From the NCBI GenBank assembly GCA_905221605.1, contig CAJNDS010000387.1, forward strand, positions 1 through 64,000: a DNA stretch of 64,000 nt, in the 5' to 3' direction. This DNA is from Symbiodinium natans. Its lineage: Eukaryota > Sar > Dinophyceae > Suessiales > Symbiodiniaceae. The first letter of the stretch is position 1, and every line of letters begins with the position of its first letter. The position numbers were made by a program, and so were the translations under genes. Positions 11,392 to 21,094 of this stretch are shown here, piece by piece. A model generated the notes under the pieces. The model was not told where the DNA came from and made no database searches. It saw only the letters and a list, made by a program, of their open reading frames with translations.

Positions 11392-11600
11392 AATAGTTGA
11401 ACTTTGAGCTTTTGGGGTTAGTAGGAATAATACAGTTAGGGTTTAGGGTTTAGGGTTTAGGGTTTAGGGTTTAGGGTTTAGGGTTTAGGGTTTAGGGTTT
11501 AGGGTTTAGGGTTTAGGGTTTAGGGAGTTGAACTTTGAGCTTTTGGGGTTAGTAGGAATAATGCAGTTTAACCTTTTGTCCCCTCGGTTGGAGAAGCAAA
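11392..11600. mobile_element. Family H element with a TTTAGGG array and 43-base duplication
   Basis: The element (AGTTGAACTTTGAGCTTTTG ... CCCTCGGTTGGAGAAG) is interrupted by an 88-base TTTAGGG array. The 43 bases before the array are repeated right after it with one mismatch. Confidence 0.85.
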
Positions 11601-11723
11601 TCGTGCTTATAGGGTTTAGGGCTTAGGGCTTAGGGTTTAGGGTCCACGTACCCGATTCCCTCATTTCCAACTCAGATCCAGTAGGCCAACCCCTAAATCC
11701 TACATGCCTTTACCTGTGGCCAG

Positions 11724-11751
11724 GACCCCAATCTCTACACCTTGAGCCTGG
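11724..11751 (+). CDS. Kelch-like exon (DPNLYTLSL)
   Basis: N-L-Y-T-L-S-L resembles the D-L-Y-x-L-x-L strand. The acceptor is GGCCAG and a GT donor follows. Confidence 0.45.
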
Positions 11752-11862
11752 GTTGAGGGTTGAGGGTTGAGGGTTGAGGGTTTAGGGTTTAGGGTTTAGG
11801 GTTTAGGGTGAGGGCTGAACCCCGAAGCCCTAACCCCTGCAACTCCCATGGCCTCTGCGCAG

Positions 11863-11924
11863 GACTCCACCAATCTATACTGGTATCAGGTGCTCAGCTC
11901 CAGCAAGAAGTGCTTGAGGGACTG
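11863..11924 (+). CDS. Kelch exon (DSTNLYWYQVLSSSKK)
   Basis: N-L-Y-W-Y-x-V-L fits the Kelch D-L-W-Y strand. It is bounded by GCGCAG and a GT donor. A basic tail follows (K-K-C-L-R-D). Confidence 0.5.
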
Positions 11925-12417
11925 GTAGACTCCAGGAAGAAGGTTCCGAAAGCTTGTGAAAAGGGATTAGGGTTTTGGAGCATGGCTTGGTTGAGGGAAT
12001 AGGGTCTAGGGTTTAGGGTCTAGGGCAGGGTGTGCTGTAGTGAGGAATAGGGCATTTCGGGCTGCAGAAGGGGATCCAACCGTTTGTTGGCTTTGCTTGT
12101 CGGCTTTTCGGCAGGTGGGAAGGAAGCATGGTGATTGTACATCCTAAACCCGCAGCAAGCCCGGCGCATGAGGGCAGGCATGAGAGGGCAGGCATGAGAG
12201 GGCCCATCTCAAGCGGGTTTAGGGTTTAGGGCTTAGGGTATAGGGTTTAGGGTCAGGGTTTAGGGTTTAGGGTTTTGGGCTTAGGGCTGAGGGTTTAGGG
12301 TTTCGGGTTTAGGGTTTAGGGTTTGGGGCCCAGCGCTTAGGGGGGGTTAGGATTTTGCGCTCAGGGCTCTGGGTCTCGGGCTTAGCCTTTACGGATGCTG
12401 TAAAGTTTACAGAGTAG

Positions 12418-12508
12418 GGGGTACGCAAAACCCTAGAAGTAGCCACGGAGCTGCGCGCGAACACCGAAGCCTTCAGCATCTTAAATCCTGGAGCCCGAGC
12501 CCAAGCCC
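12418..12508 (+). CDS. Unassigned exon ending at a family G element
   Basis: Reads V-R-K-T-L-E-V-A-T-E-L-R-A-N-T-E-A-F-S-I-L with balanced codons and no stop. The frame runs up to a family G TIR element that starts at 12508. It is not Kelch-like and no family is recognised. Confidence 0.4.
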
Positions 12509-12622
12509 TACTTAAAGGATCAGGGGACGTAGTAAGTGGGGTTATAATCAAGGCAACTATACTTCTACTTACTTGAGCCCCAATCAAGGTACTGTGTATC
12601 CCTGCTTTCGAAGTGCCCCGAT
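12508..12622. mobile_element. Family G TIR element at an exon edge
   Basis: Ends CTACTTAAAGGATCAGGGGA and CCCCGATCCTCCAAGTA. It follows CAAGCCC at the end of an open frame. Confidence 0.75.
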
Positions 12623-12733
12623 CCTCCAAGTAAACCCTAAACCCTAAGCCCTAAACCCTAAACCCTAAACTCTAGACTCTCTAAGCCCTAAATCCTAAAC
12701 TCTAAGCCTTCGAAAGGTGTATCCCACGACCAG

Positions 12734-12789
12734 CCCGTCCGCCCGCGCGGATGCACCCGCAGTGCTAACATCAGAGGGGTTCCTCGGCT
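12734..12789 (+). CDS. Kelch exon (PSARADAPAVLTSEGFL)
   Basis: P-S-A-R-A-D-A-P-A-V-L-T-S-E-G aligns with P-A-R-D-D-H-V-A-V-L-T-P-D-G of the exon at 3814. The conserved histidine is replaced by proline. The acceptor is GACCAG. Confidence 0.6.
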
Positions 12790-13154
12790 GCATATGAGTT
12801 TGGAGTTTAGGGTTTGGGGTTTAGGGTTTACGGTTTAGGGTTTGGGGTTTTAGGGTTTAGGGTTTGGGGTTTAGGGTTAAAGGTTTAGGGTTTAGGGTTT
12901 GGGGTTTAGGGTTTGGGGTTTAGGGTTCGGGGGTTTAGGGTTTGGGGCTTAGGGCGCTTGTGCCTTTGCACGAGGGTGAACTTCCGGTTGCAAATGTTTT
13001 TAGGTTCCCGTACCGGGGGACGATGGGGTCGAGTCAGGGTTTAGGGTCTAGGGTTTAGGGTTTAGGATTTAGGGGTGTAGGGTTTAGGGTTTAGGGTTTT
13101 AGGGTTTAGGGCTTAGGGTTTGGAAGCAAGGTGCCGTTCGCGGCTAGAATCTAG

Positions 13155-13191
13155 AAGCGCAGATGCAGCATTGTCTGGACGAAACCCTCAG
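13155..13191 (+). CDS. Kelch linker exon (CSIVWTKPS)
   Basis: V-W-T-K-P-S-G fits the S-W-T-K-L-x-P linker. The acceptor is ATCTAG and it is followed at once by CCCTAAA-type repeats. Confidence 0.45.
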
Positions 13192-13317
13192 GCCTAAACC
13201 CTGAACCCTAAACCCTAAACCCTGAACCCTACACCCTAAACCCTAAACCCTGAACCCTAAACCCTTAACCCTTAACCCTTAACCCTTAAACCCTAAACCC
13301 TGAACCCTAAACCCCAG

Positions 13318-13365
13318 GCGACTGTGGATCGTCGGTGGGAACAGCAATGGCGGTCGGGTGCTTGG
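13318..13365 (+). CDS. Kelch exon (RLWIVGGNSNGG)
   Basis: R-L-W-I-V-G-G-N-S-N-G-G is a clear glycine-pair strand. The acceptor is CCCCAG and the donor GTGAAT. Confidence 0.75.
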
Positions 13366-13862
13366 GTGAATTTCTGCGAAAGCCCTCGAGAGCTCAAATT
13401 AGGATTTAGGGTTCGGGTAAATAGGGGTCACTGTCAGCAAGGGCCAAGCCAAAAACAGAAGCTCGATACCTTCCCCCAAAACCCTCAAAAACCCTCAAAA
13501 CCCTTAAAACCCGCAAAGCCCCCAACCCCGATTCCCCAAACCCCAAACCCAAGACCCAAGACCCAAAGCCCAACTTCCCAAGCCCCCCGAAGGAAAGAAG
13601 GCACGAGCGTTAGATTTGCTACTAGGGGTTGTGAGGTTCAGGGGCTTGCGGTTTAGGGTTTAGGGTTTAGGGTCTAGGGTTTAGGGTTTCGGGTTTAGGG
13701 TTTAGGGCTTAGGGCTTAGGGCTTAGGTCTTAGGGCTTAGGGTTTAAGAGCCCAGCTTCTCATTGGGCTTTCGGGTTTAGGGTTTAGGGTCTATAGGGTT
13801 TGGGGTTTAGGGTTTAGGGTTTAAGGGTTAGGTTTCGCCCTCACGCTTGCGTAACAGACAAG

Positions 13863-13909
13863 AAGCACTCCTGGCCGAGTCCTCCTGAAGCCGGTCCACC
13901 TGTCAGTGC
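13863..13909 (+). CDS. Kelch linker exon (HSWPSPPEAGPPVSAW)
   Basis: Has the spacing S-W-x-x-x-P-x-A-G-P-P-x-S-A of the inter-blade linker. It is open after GACAAG. Confidence 0.45.
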
Positions 13910-14025
13910 CTGGTTTTCGGCTTCCTCCGGAGATTCAGGGTGAAGGGTTAGGGTTTAGGGTTTTGGGGTTTAGGGTTTGGGGTTTAGGGTTTAGGGTTAC
14001 CCGTTTTCCTGCGTTCGAAAATCAG

Positions 14026-14074
14026 GAGGGCAACCACTGCTTACTGCGCATCTCCATCTCGGACATTCTTTCTG
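14026..14074 (+). CDS. Putative diverged Kelch exon (NHCLLRISISDILS)
   Basis: Bounded by AATCAG and a GTGAGG donor, so the exon edges are good. The peptide only weakly resembles the histidine strand. Confidence 0.35.
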
Positions 14075-14533
14075 GTGAGGGGCACCTACATGTCCGATAT
14101 TCCTGTCCCAATCAACTTTCATGTCTCAGAAGAGTGGGGTTTTAGGGTTTAGGGTTTAGGGTTTAGGGTTTAGGGTTTAGGGTTTAGGGTTTAGGGTTTA
14201 GGGGGTTTACTGGACCCAGCAAAACATGACAATGTTTACCCAACCGCTGCGACACACTACGCTCTAAGCGCTAGACTTGAGCTTGTGGAGCGGGTGCGAC
14301 TCCTACTTTAGGGTTTAGGGTTTAGGGTTTAGGGTTTAGGGTTTAGGGTTTAGGGTTTAGGGTTTAGGGTTTAGGGTTTAGGGTTTAGGGTTTAGGGCGG
14401 TGGTGAGCCCAGATTAAAGTTGAGGGTTCGGGATTAGGGTTTCAAGGCGCAGGTTCAGCTATGTGGAAAAGGTTCGGTTTCACTCGTTGTTGAAGCCCCC
14501 TCCCTTAGGAACCCTTTTAAAGGTTGGCTCGGA

Positions 14534-14672
14534 ACCCTAAACCCTAAACCCTAAACCCTAAACCCTAAACCCTAAACCCTAAACCCTAAACCCTAAACCC
14601 TAAACCCTAAACCCTAAACCCTAAACCCTAAACCCTAAACCCTAAACCCTAAACCCTAAACAAACCCTAAAC
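14534..14672 (-). repeat. CCCTAAA array
   Basis: About 19 near-perfect units in the intron just upstream of the Kelch exon at 14690. Confidence 0.9.
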
Positions 14673-14689
14673 CCCTACTTGCTGGAAAG

Positions 14690-14724
14690 GCCTCCTGAGC
14701 GATGTGTGGTTCCTGGATGTGAAG
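14690..14724 (+). CDS. Kelch exon (LLSDVWFLDVK)
   Basis: S-D-V-W-F-L-D-V-K is a typical strand. The exon is 35 bases with phase 2 entry after GGAAAG and a GC donor after AAG, the same layout as the exons at 1355, 10615, 36529 and 55127. Confidence 0.75.
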
Positions 14725-14773
14725 GCTCCGAGAGAACGACCTGCAGAGGGGGCTTTGTGGGGCTTAAGTCATC

Positions 14774-14861
14774 GGCTTAGGGTTTAGGGTTTAGGGTTTA
14801 GGGTTTTAGGGTTTAGGGTGTTAGGGTTTTAGGGTTTTAGGTTTTAGGTTTTAGGGTTTAG
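14774..14861 (+). repeat. TTTAGGG array flanked by a 23-base duplication
   Basis: The array with TTTTAGGG variants lies between two identical copies of GGCTTTGTGGGGCTTAAGTC plus ATC. Confidence 0.9.
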
Positions 14862-15206
14862 GGCTTTGTGGGGCTTAAGTCATCTTTCTTGCGTGCCTCG
14901 ATGCGGCTTAGGGTTTAGGGTTTAGGGTTTAGGGTTTAGGGTTTAGGGTTTAGGGTTAAGGGTTAAGGGTTTAGGGTTTAGGGACTCTAGCATGTCACAA
15001 TTCCTGTAGTGAGGGGCGGGCCGGGGGGAGGGGGGGGTGTGCAGGGGGATGTGTGAGGGATGGGGAAGGGGGTGCGAGGGGGGAGGGGGGGGGGGGGGGG
15101 GGGGGGCGGCAGGGAGGGTGGAGTAATTGGAAACCATATGTGATTAGTTGTGCGTACTTAAGGGGCTTACCCTAAACCCTAAACCCTACACCCTAAACCC
15201 TACAAG

Positions 15207-15315
15207 GCCTAAGGTCCCAAAGAAGCCCAGACACAGCAATTGGGTTCTGAATTACCCCGGAAACCCCCCAAAGGACCAACTTGGCACTCGGCTGCCCTCT
15301 TGGGACCTCGGGGCT
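15207..15315 (+). CDS. Kelch linker exon (NWVLNYPGNPPKDQLGTR)
   Basis: The long open stretch contains N-W-V-L-N-Y-P-G-N-P-P-x-x-x-L-G-T-R, the W-x-x-L-x-P-x-G-x-x-P-x-x-R linker. The acceptor is TACAAG. Confidence 0.5.
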
Positions 15316-15678
15316 GAAAAAGGGTTTAGGGCTTAGGGTTTGAGGTTTAGGGTTTAGGGTTTAGGGTTTAGGGTTTAGGGTTTAGGGTTTAGGGTTTAGG
15401 GTTAGGGTTTTAGAGTTGTAATGCAATGTGATTGCTGGGCTAGAATCATTGTATAACACTTCAACGCACCGCATGATATCGGCAACCAAGCACTGGAACT
15501 ATGTATCCAGTCGTTTGACCCGCTTACTTGAATATCAATCACTATCCTTATAGTAAGTTGTTGCAACATTTCCCGCATTTTGCTTCTTAAAGGCCCGAAG
15601 CCCTGAGCCCTGAACCGTAAAACCCGACTGGGCTGTACACTTTTAAAAAAGAGGGGCAGTTGTACCCAACAAAGTTAG

Positions 15679-15710
15679 GCAACGTTGCGCTTCCTGTATT
15701 CGGGGCAAAG
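15679..15710 (+). CDS. Kelch-like exon (NVALPVFGAK)
   Basis: A 32-base exon between GTTAG and a consensus GTAAGG donor. V-A-L-P-V-F-G resembles the A-V-L to F-G part of a blade. Confidence 0.45.
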
Positions 15711-16065
15711 GTAAGGCGACAATGACTGCGTTCTGGGCAGCAACAGCTAGTTTAGGGTTCAGGGCTTAGGGTTTAGGGTTGAGGGTTTTGGGTTTAGGGT
15801 TTAGGGTTTAGGGTTTAGGGTTTAGGGTTTAAACTCTAAGCCCTGCTTTTTAGTTTGGCGTTGGGCCTCTTTTGCATCAGCCCGTTCTATGTAGCGCGCT
15901 CAAGAGGAGCCATGGATTGGGGTTGGTCGGGTTTCGGGGACTGGGGGTTTGGTTACAAAAAGAAGGGACCCTAGTATAGTCCCCCCCAAGAGTGGATTCC
16001 CTTGCAATAACGACCCCACTAAGGTACCCCTACTTTCGGAAGCCCCCAACTGGCAATCTGCACAG

Positions 16066-16117
16066 AGAGAGGCCACCACGAAGACCTGGATGGAGGTGTT
16101 ACCCATCACCGCGCTTG
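16066..16117 (+). CDS. Kelch linker exon (TTKTWMEVLPITALG)
   Basis: K-T-W-M-E-V-L-P is the blade linker. It leaves in phase 1 at GC (16118). The exon at 17369 enters in phase 2, and the joined reading L-P-I-T-A-L-G-I-T-A-R-Q-H-H-S is a continuous Kelch sequence. Confidence 0.7.
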
Positions 16118-16588
16118 GCAGCCTCTAAGATGCAACTCAGTGTGCTCGCGACGATTTAGGGTTTAGGATTTAGGGGTCGAGGGTTTGGGGTTTAGGGTTT
16201 ACGGTGGGGGCCTAGGTCAACGACTCACAAGGCCCCAGAAACCCTTTCCATGTGATTGTAGTTTTTCTTACTTGACTCGGCACTATCTACATGCGCGCTT
16301 CCAGAAACTGCCTCCTTGATGAAGACTTGCTGTCGTGCCTGTGTGAGTGGTACCCCAGATTCGGGAAGGGTCAGGTGGTTGTAGGGGGTCCGGGCTCTCC
16401 AGGGCTTCTTTCAGCAGGGTTTCATGAAGATGGGGGTGGACTCAGAGGAGGCATCAAAAAAAACCATTTCGTCAAAATCTAAGTAGTCATAGGCAGGCTT
16501 GCAACCGGTGCAGAAGCCTGTGGTTTACTCTAAGTCTTATCATGCTTGCTTTGCAAGAATACGTGGTATCCCCGAAAATGAGTGAGGA

Positions 16589-16693
16589 CTTGGGATGTTC
16601 CCCCTTTGTACCAGCAGTCCTTAGTACGGATTGTAGTCCCCCCCCCTATGATAATCCCTCCTAAGGACTCTTAGTACAAGGGGAATATCCCAA
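16589..16693. mobile_element. Family A TIR element with visible target duplication
   Basis: Ends TTGGGATGTTCCCCC and GGGGAATATCCCAA. GTGAGGA is present on both sides (16582-16588 and 16694-16700), a 7-base target duplication. Confidence 0.8.
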
Positions 16694-17368
16694 GTGAGGA
16701 GTTTCAAAGGTTTCAGGGTTTAGGGTTTAGGGTTTAGGGTTTAGGGTTTAGGGTTTAGGGTTTAGGGTTTAGGTTTAGGGGTTAGGGTAGGCTGCAGATG
16801 CTTGCAAGGCACACCCCTGAGGCGTCGCCGAGCGACAGTCGCCGAATCTAGGATTTCGGAAGAATTACGAATCGTATTCCCTTCAGGGTCCCTTTATAAG
16901 TATACTCTAGTATCCCCCGAAACCCTATTCTTATCATTAAGGCCCCCTTTATTGGCTTTGTCCAAGAGTTTGCTGAACGTGCCTTGAAAGGCAAATGCTT
17001 CCCAGTGTCCTGAGTGTCCCAAGTCACCCAGAAGCGCCCCAAGTATCCCAAATAGCTCGTTTCCCACTGTCCCCAGCGTTTGAATTCGAGTGTGCTCTAA
17101 ACATGTTTGACATGTGAATTTGGAATGGCTTTGTCTTGGTTTGGGCTGGCTCCGGTTTGGTTTCACTGTGAGTTGTGATTGCATGGCCTTGGGGTGGGCA
17201 TGTCTTCACACTAGTGAGTTCAGCTGACCAATGCTACACCCCAAGCCCTAACTCTAGTCCCTAAGCCCCTAAAGCTAAACTCTAAGCCCGATTCCCCTAA
17301 ACCCCTAAACCCTAAACTCTAAGCCCTAAATCCTAAACTCCCCAAAAAAACCTTGCGCGGCGGCCAAG

Positions 17369-17422
17369 GCATCACTGCACGTCAACACCACAGCGGGCTG
17401 CTCACCAACGAGGGGGAGCCCT
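17369..17422 (+). CDS. Kelch exon (ITARQHHSGLLTNEGEP)
   Basis: A-R-Q-H-H-S-G-L-L-T-N-E-G matches A-R-x-x-H-S-A-V-L-T-x-x-G. The acceptor is GCCAAG followed by GC. It leaves at a GC donor in phase 1. Confidence 0.7.
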
Positions 17423-17832
17423 GCGCTTGATTCGTTGAGGGTTTAGGGTTTAGGATTTAGGGTTTAGGATTTAGGGTTTAGGGTTTAGGGTTTAGGGTTT
17501 AGGGTTTAGGATTAAGGATTTAGGGGCTTAAAGGTCCTAGGGTTGAGGGGTTGTAGGCCGCTTGAGGGCTTGGTGGGTTAGCGCCCTCGGGTTCTTGTCG
17601 TTGTTCGTGGGCTACCTTGCCTGAGCTACAGCTACCCTACTTGAATCCAACCCTAGCCCTCAAGCCGAAACATCTTGAAGCTTCAAGTCAGGAAGGGGCT
17701 CGTGGCTTAGAGCTGCTGGGGGTTGGCACAGGGTCTAGGGTTTAGGCCTGGGCACCTAGGCCCTAAACCCTGATTAAGGGTCTAGGAGTTCAGGGTTCAG
17801 GGTTCAAGGGTGGTTGAGGAAGGGGGTTAGGC

Positions 17833-17907
17833 ATGGAAAGATTCGAACAGATCCTACCGGAACGTGACAAAATTCGTCCCCGCCTGTATCTACACCCACC
17901 CGCATAA
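17833..17907 (+). CDS. Unassigned short ORF (24 codons)
   Basis: M-E-R-F-E-Q-I-L-P-E-R-D-K-I-R-P-R-L-Y with balanced codons and a TAA stop. It could be an exon or a relic. No family recognised. Confidence 0.25.
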   Translation: MERFEQILPERDKIRPRLYLHPPA

Positions 17908-17971
17908 AGAAGAGTCCCGTTTTGCGAAGTAATAGACTCGCAAGTTTGAGAAGCCCTGATTCGTCTTGCAG

Positions 17972-18036
17972 AATCTGCACTTTAGACCCACTTCAATCTG
18001 ACATGCCTTTTTCTCTTCTTGCTGGTTGCCAAGCCC
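17972..18036 (+). CDS. Unassigned exon ending at a family G element
   Basis: Open after CTTGCAG (T-L-D-P-L-Q-S-D-M-P-F-S-L-L-A-G) and interrupted by a family G element that begins after CAAGCCC. The same CAAGCCC target precedes the family G copy at 12508. Confidence 0.35.
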
Positions 18037-18165
18037 TACTTGGAGGATCGGGTCACTTAGTAAGTAGGGATATAAGTACCTTAGTTGGGGCTATATGTCG
18101 TAGTAAGCATAGTTACCTTACTTTTAAACCCCATTTTACTAACTAAGTCCCCTGATCTGTTAAGT
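18036..18165. mobile_element. Family G TIR element at an exon edge
   Basis: Left arm CTACTTGGAGGATCGGGTCA, right arm CCCCTGATCTGTTAAGTA. It also follows CAAGCCC, the same context as the copy at 12508. Confidence 0.75.
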
Positions 18166-18216
18166 AAACTCTTTCATTTCTAGCAGGCCAGTTTACCGAC
18201 CCTAAGCCCTTGTCAG

Positions 18217-18262
18217 CAAGGAGATGCTGGTCATCGGCGGTCAGACCGCTACAGGCCCGCGA
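18217..18262 (+). CDS. Kelch exon (KEMLVIGGQTATGPR)
   Basis: E-M-L-V-I-G-G-Q-T-A-T-G is a glycine-pair strand. The acceptor is TTGTCAG. Confidence 0.65.
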
Positions 18263-18561
18263 AGAGAATTTAAGGGTTTCCAGTAAGCAGATCCCCCTTA
18301 AACGCGTTTATGGGCTCGTTTATTCCCTGCCTGGTAGACGTGTAGGGTACCCCCAACACCCGAAACCCTGAGCCCGAAACCCTATGCCCTAAACTCCAAA
18401 CCCTAAACCCTAAACCCTAAGCCCTAAACCCTAAACCCTAAACCCTCCTACCTTGAGGAGTTTTCGCTTCTTCAAACAAATCAAATTCTTCGCTATCGAA
18501 GCGGAACTACCTTACCTATCCTTGAGGAGTGGCCAGGTCGGGCACAGGGGGCTTCCCTAAA

Positions 18562-18838
18562 CCTGGGTTTGGGGTTTGGGGGTTTGGGGTTTGGGGGTCT
18601 GGGGTTTTAAACCTTACACCCTAAACCTGGGTTTGGGGTTTGGGGTTTGGGGTTTGGGTGTTTGGGTGTTTGGGGTTTAGGGTTTGGGGCTTGGGGCTTG
18701 GGGCTTGGGGTTTGGGTGTTTGGGTGTTGGGTGTTTGGGTGTTTGGGTGTTTGGGGTCTGGGGCTTGGGGCTTGGGGTTTGGGGTTTGGGGCTTGGGGCT
18801 TGGGGTCTGGGGTCTGGGGTTTGGGGTTTGGGGTTTTT
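18562..18838 (+). repeat. TTTGGGG, TTTGGGTG and CTTGGGG variant array
   Basis: Telomere-related units without the usual A. The sequence TTTTAAACCTTACACCCTAA brackets the second part. ORFs of G, L, W and F across it are artefacts. Confidence 0.85.
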
Positions 18839-18907
18839 AAACCTTACACCCTAAGCTGTGAGCTCCAAACGTTCGGACGTAGAGTAGGGAATCCGATGGC
18901 TTCCAAG

Positions 18908-18958
18908 CCTCCCCCGAGTTCTTGGCACAGTTGGGACTTGGGAAAGGAGCAACTCAAG
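18908..18958 (+). CDS. Kelch-like linker exon (PPPSSWHSWDLGKEQLK)
   Basis: Bounded by TCCAAG and a GT donor. It contains S-S-W. The phrase S-W-D-L-G also appears in the exon at 15207. Confidence 0.4.
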
Positions 18959-19326
18959 GTGCATTTTTGACACTTAGGGTTTAGGGTTTAGGATTTGGGG
19001 TTTCGGATTTAGGATTTGGGGTTTAGGGTTTAGGGCTAAGGGCTCAGGGTTTAGGGTTTAGGGTTCAGGGTCGGGTACTGGCTATTCTGAGGCTTTTGCG
19101 TTAAGCACCATAGTTTTTATAGCAAACATTGAACCCTGGAAGGGGGAGGGACGGCTCAGGCGGAAAGGGGGAAAGAGGCTAAGCTTTGCGGGGGCTAGGG
19201 GAAGCAACCCATGTAAGAGTCGGGGGAGGGGGGGTGTGTTTAGGGTTTAGGGCTTAGGGTTTAGGGTTCAGGGTTTAGGGTTTAGGGTTTAGGGTTTAGG
19301 GTTTAGGGTTTAGGGGGAGTGTTCAG

Positions 19327-19377
19327 AACATGTTTTATGAGGGCGACGAAGAGCTGGAGCCTGCATATTTCCCTCAG
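19327..19377 (+). CDS. Unassigned acidic exon (FYEGDEELEPAYFPQ)
   Basis: Open frame between GTTCAG and CCTCAG with coding-like codons and an acidic run. It is not Kelch-like and no family is recognised. Confidence 0.35.
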
Positions 19378-19707
19378 GACTACACCCTGCAACCAGAACA
19401 CCTTTTAAACCCTAAACCATGGCTACAAACCCTACACCCCTACACCCTAAAGGGGTATGTTGAGCTATTCCTTCATTTTCATTCAAGGCGGCAGGCGTAA
19501 CCACAGTACCAACGCAACCTTTTTTTGAGGTTAGGGCACTATTTTTTTGAGCCCAGAGCTAGCTGGCGTGGTGCTGATCTAAGGTGCAGTGGATGAGGTT
19601 TGGTTCCTGGCTGGTGTGGCAACGAACTCTTCGGACACCACTACCACAACTACCACCTCATCCACTTCCACCACCACAAGCAGCTGAGATGCGATGTCTT
19701 ACTTAGC

Positions 19708-19805
19708 CAGTAGTTGAGAACTTTAAACTTTTGGGGTTTCCTGATTTAGCAGAAATAAAAAAGAAACGGCTCGACCTTTTTCCCCTTGGTTCTTGGCGAA
19801 GTCAG
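19708..19805. mobile_element. Family H element, uninterrupted
   Basis: AGTTGAGAACTTTAAACTTT ... CCCTTGGTTCTTGGCGAAG. It shows the element without a telomeric array. Confidence 0.65.
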
Positions 19806-20124
19806 CAGTTCAAGTGGCCAGGTTTAGGGTTTAGGGTTTAGGGTTTGGGGTTTAGGGTTTAGGGTTTTGGGTTTTGGGTTTAAGGAGACTAGTTGATCTT
19901 GGTGTTGGGGCCCAGCCGTCTTGGCGCGTAGCCTTGCGACCCTCACATTGCAGGCAAGAAACCCCAAAAACCCGAATCTGAAGCCACCGAAGATCCAGAG
20001 AAATCCTGAAAACCCTCAACCCTCAACCCTAAACCCTAAACCCTAAGCCCTAAGCCCTAAACCCTAAACCCTCAACCTAAACCCTCAACCTAAACCTCAA
20101 ACCCCTACAACCATCCAAAGATTA

Positions 20125-20245
20125 TGATGGTTTTCGATACTAGGGGTGCCTTTTGGGGATCCCTTTGATAATGGAATCCTATTTAGGGGGGGGGGGGGGG
20201 GGGGGGGGGGTGATTTTAGGGGTCCCTTAGTTTCGTAAACTCTAA
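20125..20245. mobile_element. Family F element with G-run
   Basis: AGGGGTGCCTTTTGGGGATCC on one side and AGGGGTCCCTTAGTTTCGTAAAC on the other surround a G-run at about 20187-20210. Confidence 0.5.
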
Positions 20246-20344
20246 TATGAAAGCTATGACTTAGGCGATGACAGTAGACGTGACAGGGCAACTCCACTCT
20301 GCACTGCTGAAATAGATTTCATGTGCGTTTTAAGGTTTAGCCGA

Positions 20345-20585
20345 AACCCTAAACCCTAAACCCTAAACCCTAAACCCTAAACCCTAAACCCTAAACCCTA
20401 AACCCTAAACCCTAAACCCTAAACCCTAAACCCTAAACCCTAAACCCTAAACCCTAAACCCTAAACCCTAAACCCTAAACCCTAACCATAAACCCTAAAC
20501 CCTAAACCCTAAACCCTAAACCCTAAACCCTAAACCCTAAACCCTAAACCCTAAACCCTAAACCCTAAACCCTAAACCCCAACCC
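20345..20585 (-). repeat. Longest CCCTAAA array in the window
   Basis: About 34 units over 240 bases with a single interruption (CCATAAA). Confidence 0.95.
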
Positions 20586-21094
20586 CAGAAAGGCCGCCAG
20601 GGTTATTGCCTTTCAGAGGCCAGTGGGCTTCTCTTACTGTCTTACTGTACAAACACCCTTCAAGTTTAGGGTTCAGGGCTTGGTGGCGAAGTAAACGACA
20701 ACGAAAGCGCTGAGGGTGCTGCAAGAAGCCAAACCCCTAAACCCTAAACCCTGAACCCTAGCCCTAAACACTAAACACTAAACACTAAACCCTAAACCCT
20801 AAACCCTAAACCCTACACCCTAACCCTAAACCCTAACCCTAAATAGGGTCTATGGCTGAGGGAACTGCTAAGAGAGCCATAGCGGGGCTACCATGCTTGC
20901 TGCTTCAGGCTTCAGGGCTTCAGGGTTGAGGGTTTAGGTCTGAAAGTTCAAGAGTTCTAGCCCCAAATCCCAAACCCTAAACCCTTAACAACGCTAAACC
21001 CCTCTGGGTTGAAGATGCCGAGAGAATAACCCTGGGTAGGACCTTGGGATATGTTCTAGGTTTTGGGTTTGGGGTTTAGGTTTCATCTACCTTT

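Noticed and set aside
18640-18970. ORFs rich in G, L, W, F and V
   Set aside because: They are translations of TTTGGGG-type telomere variants; the same composition recurs wherever arrays occur.
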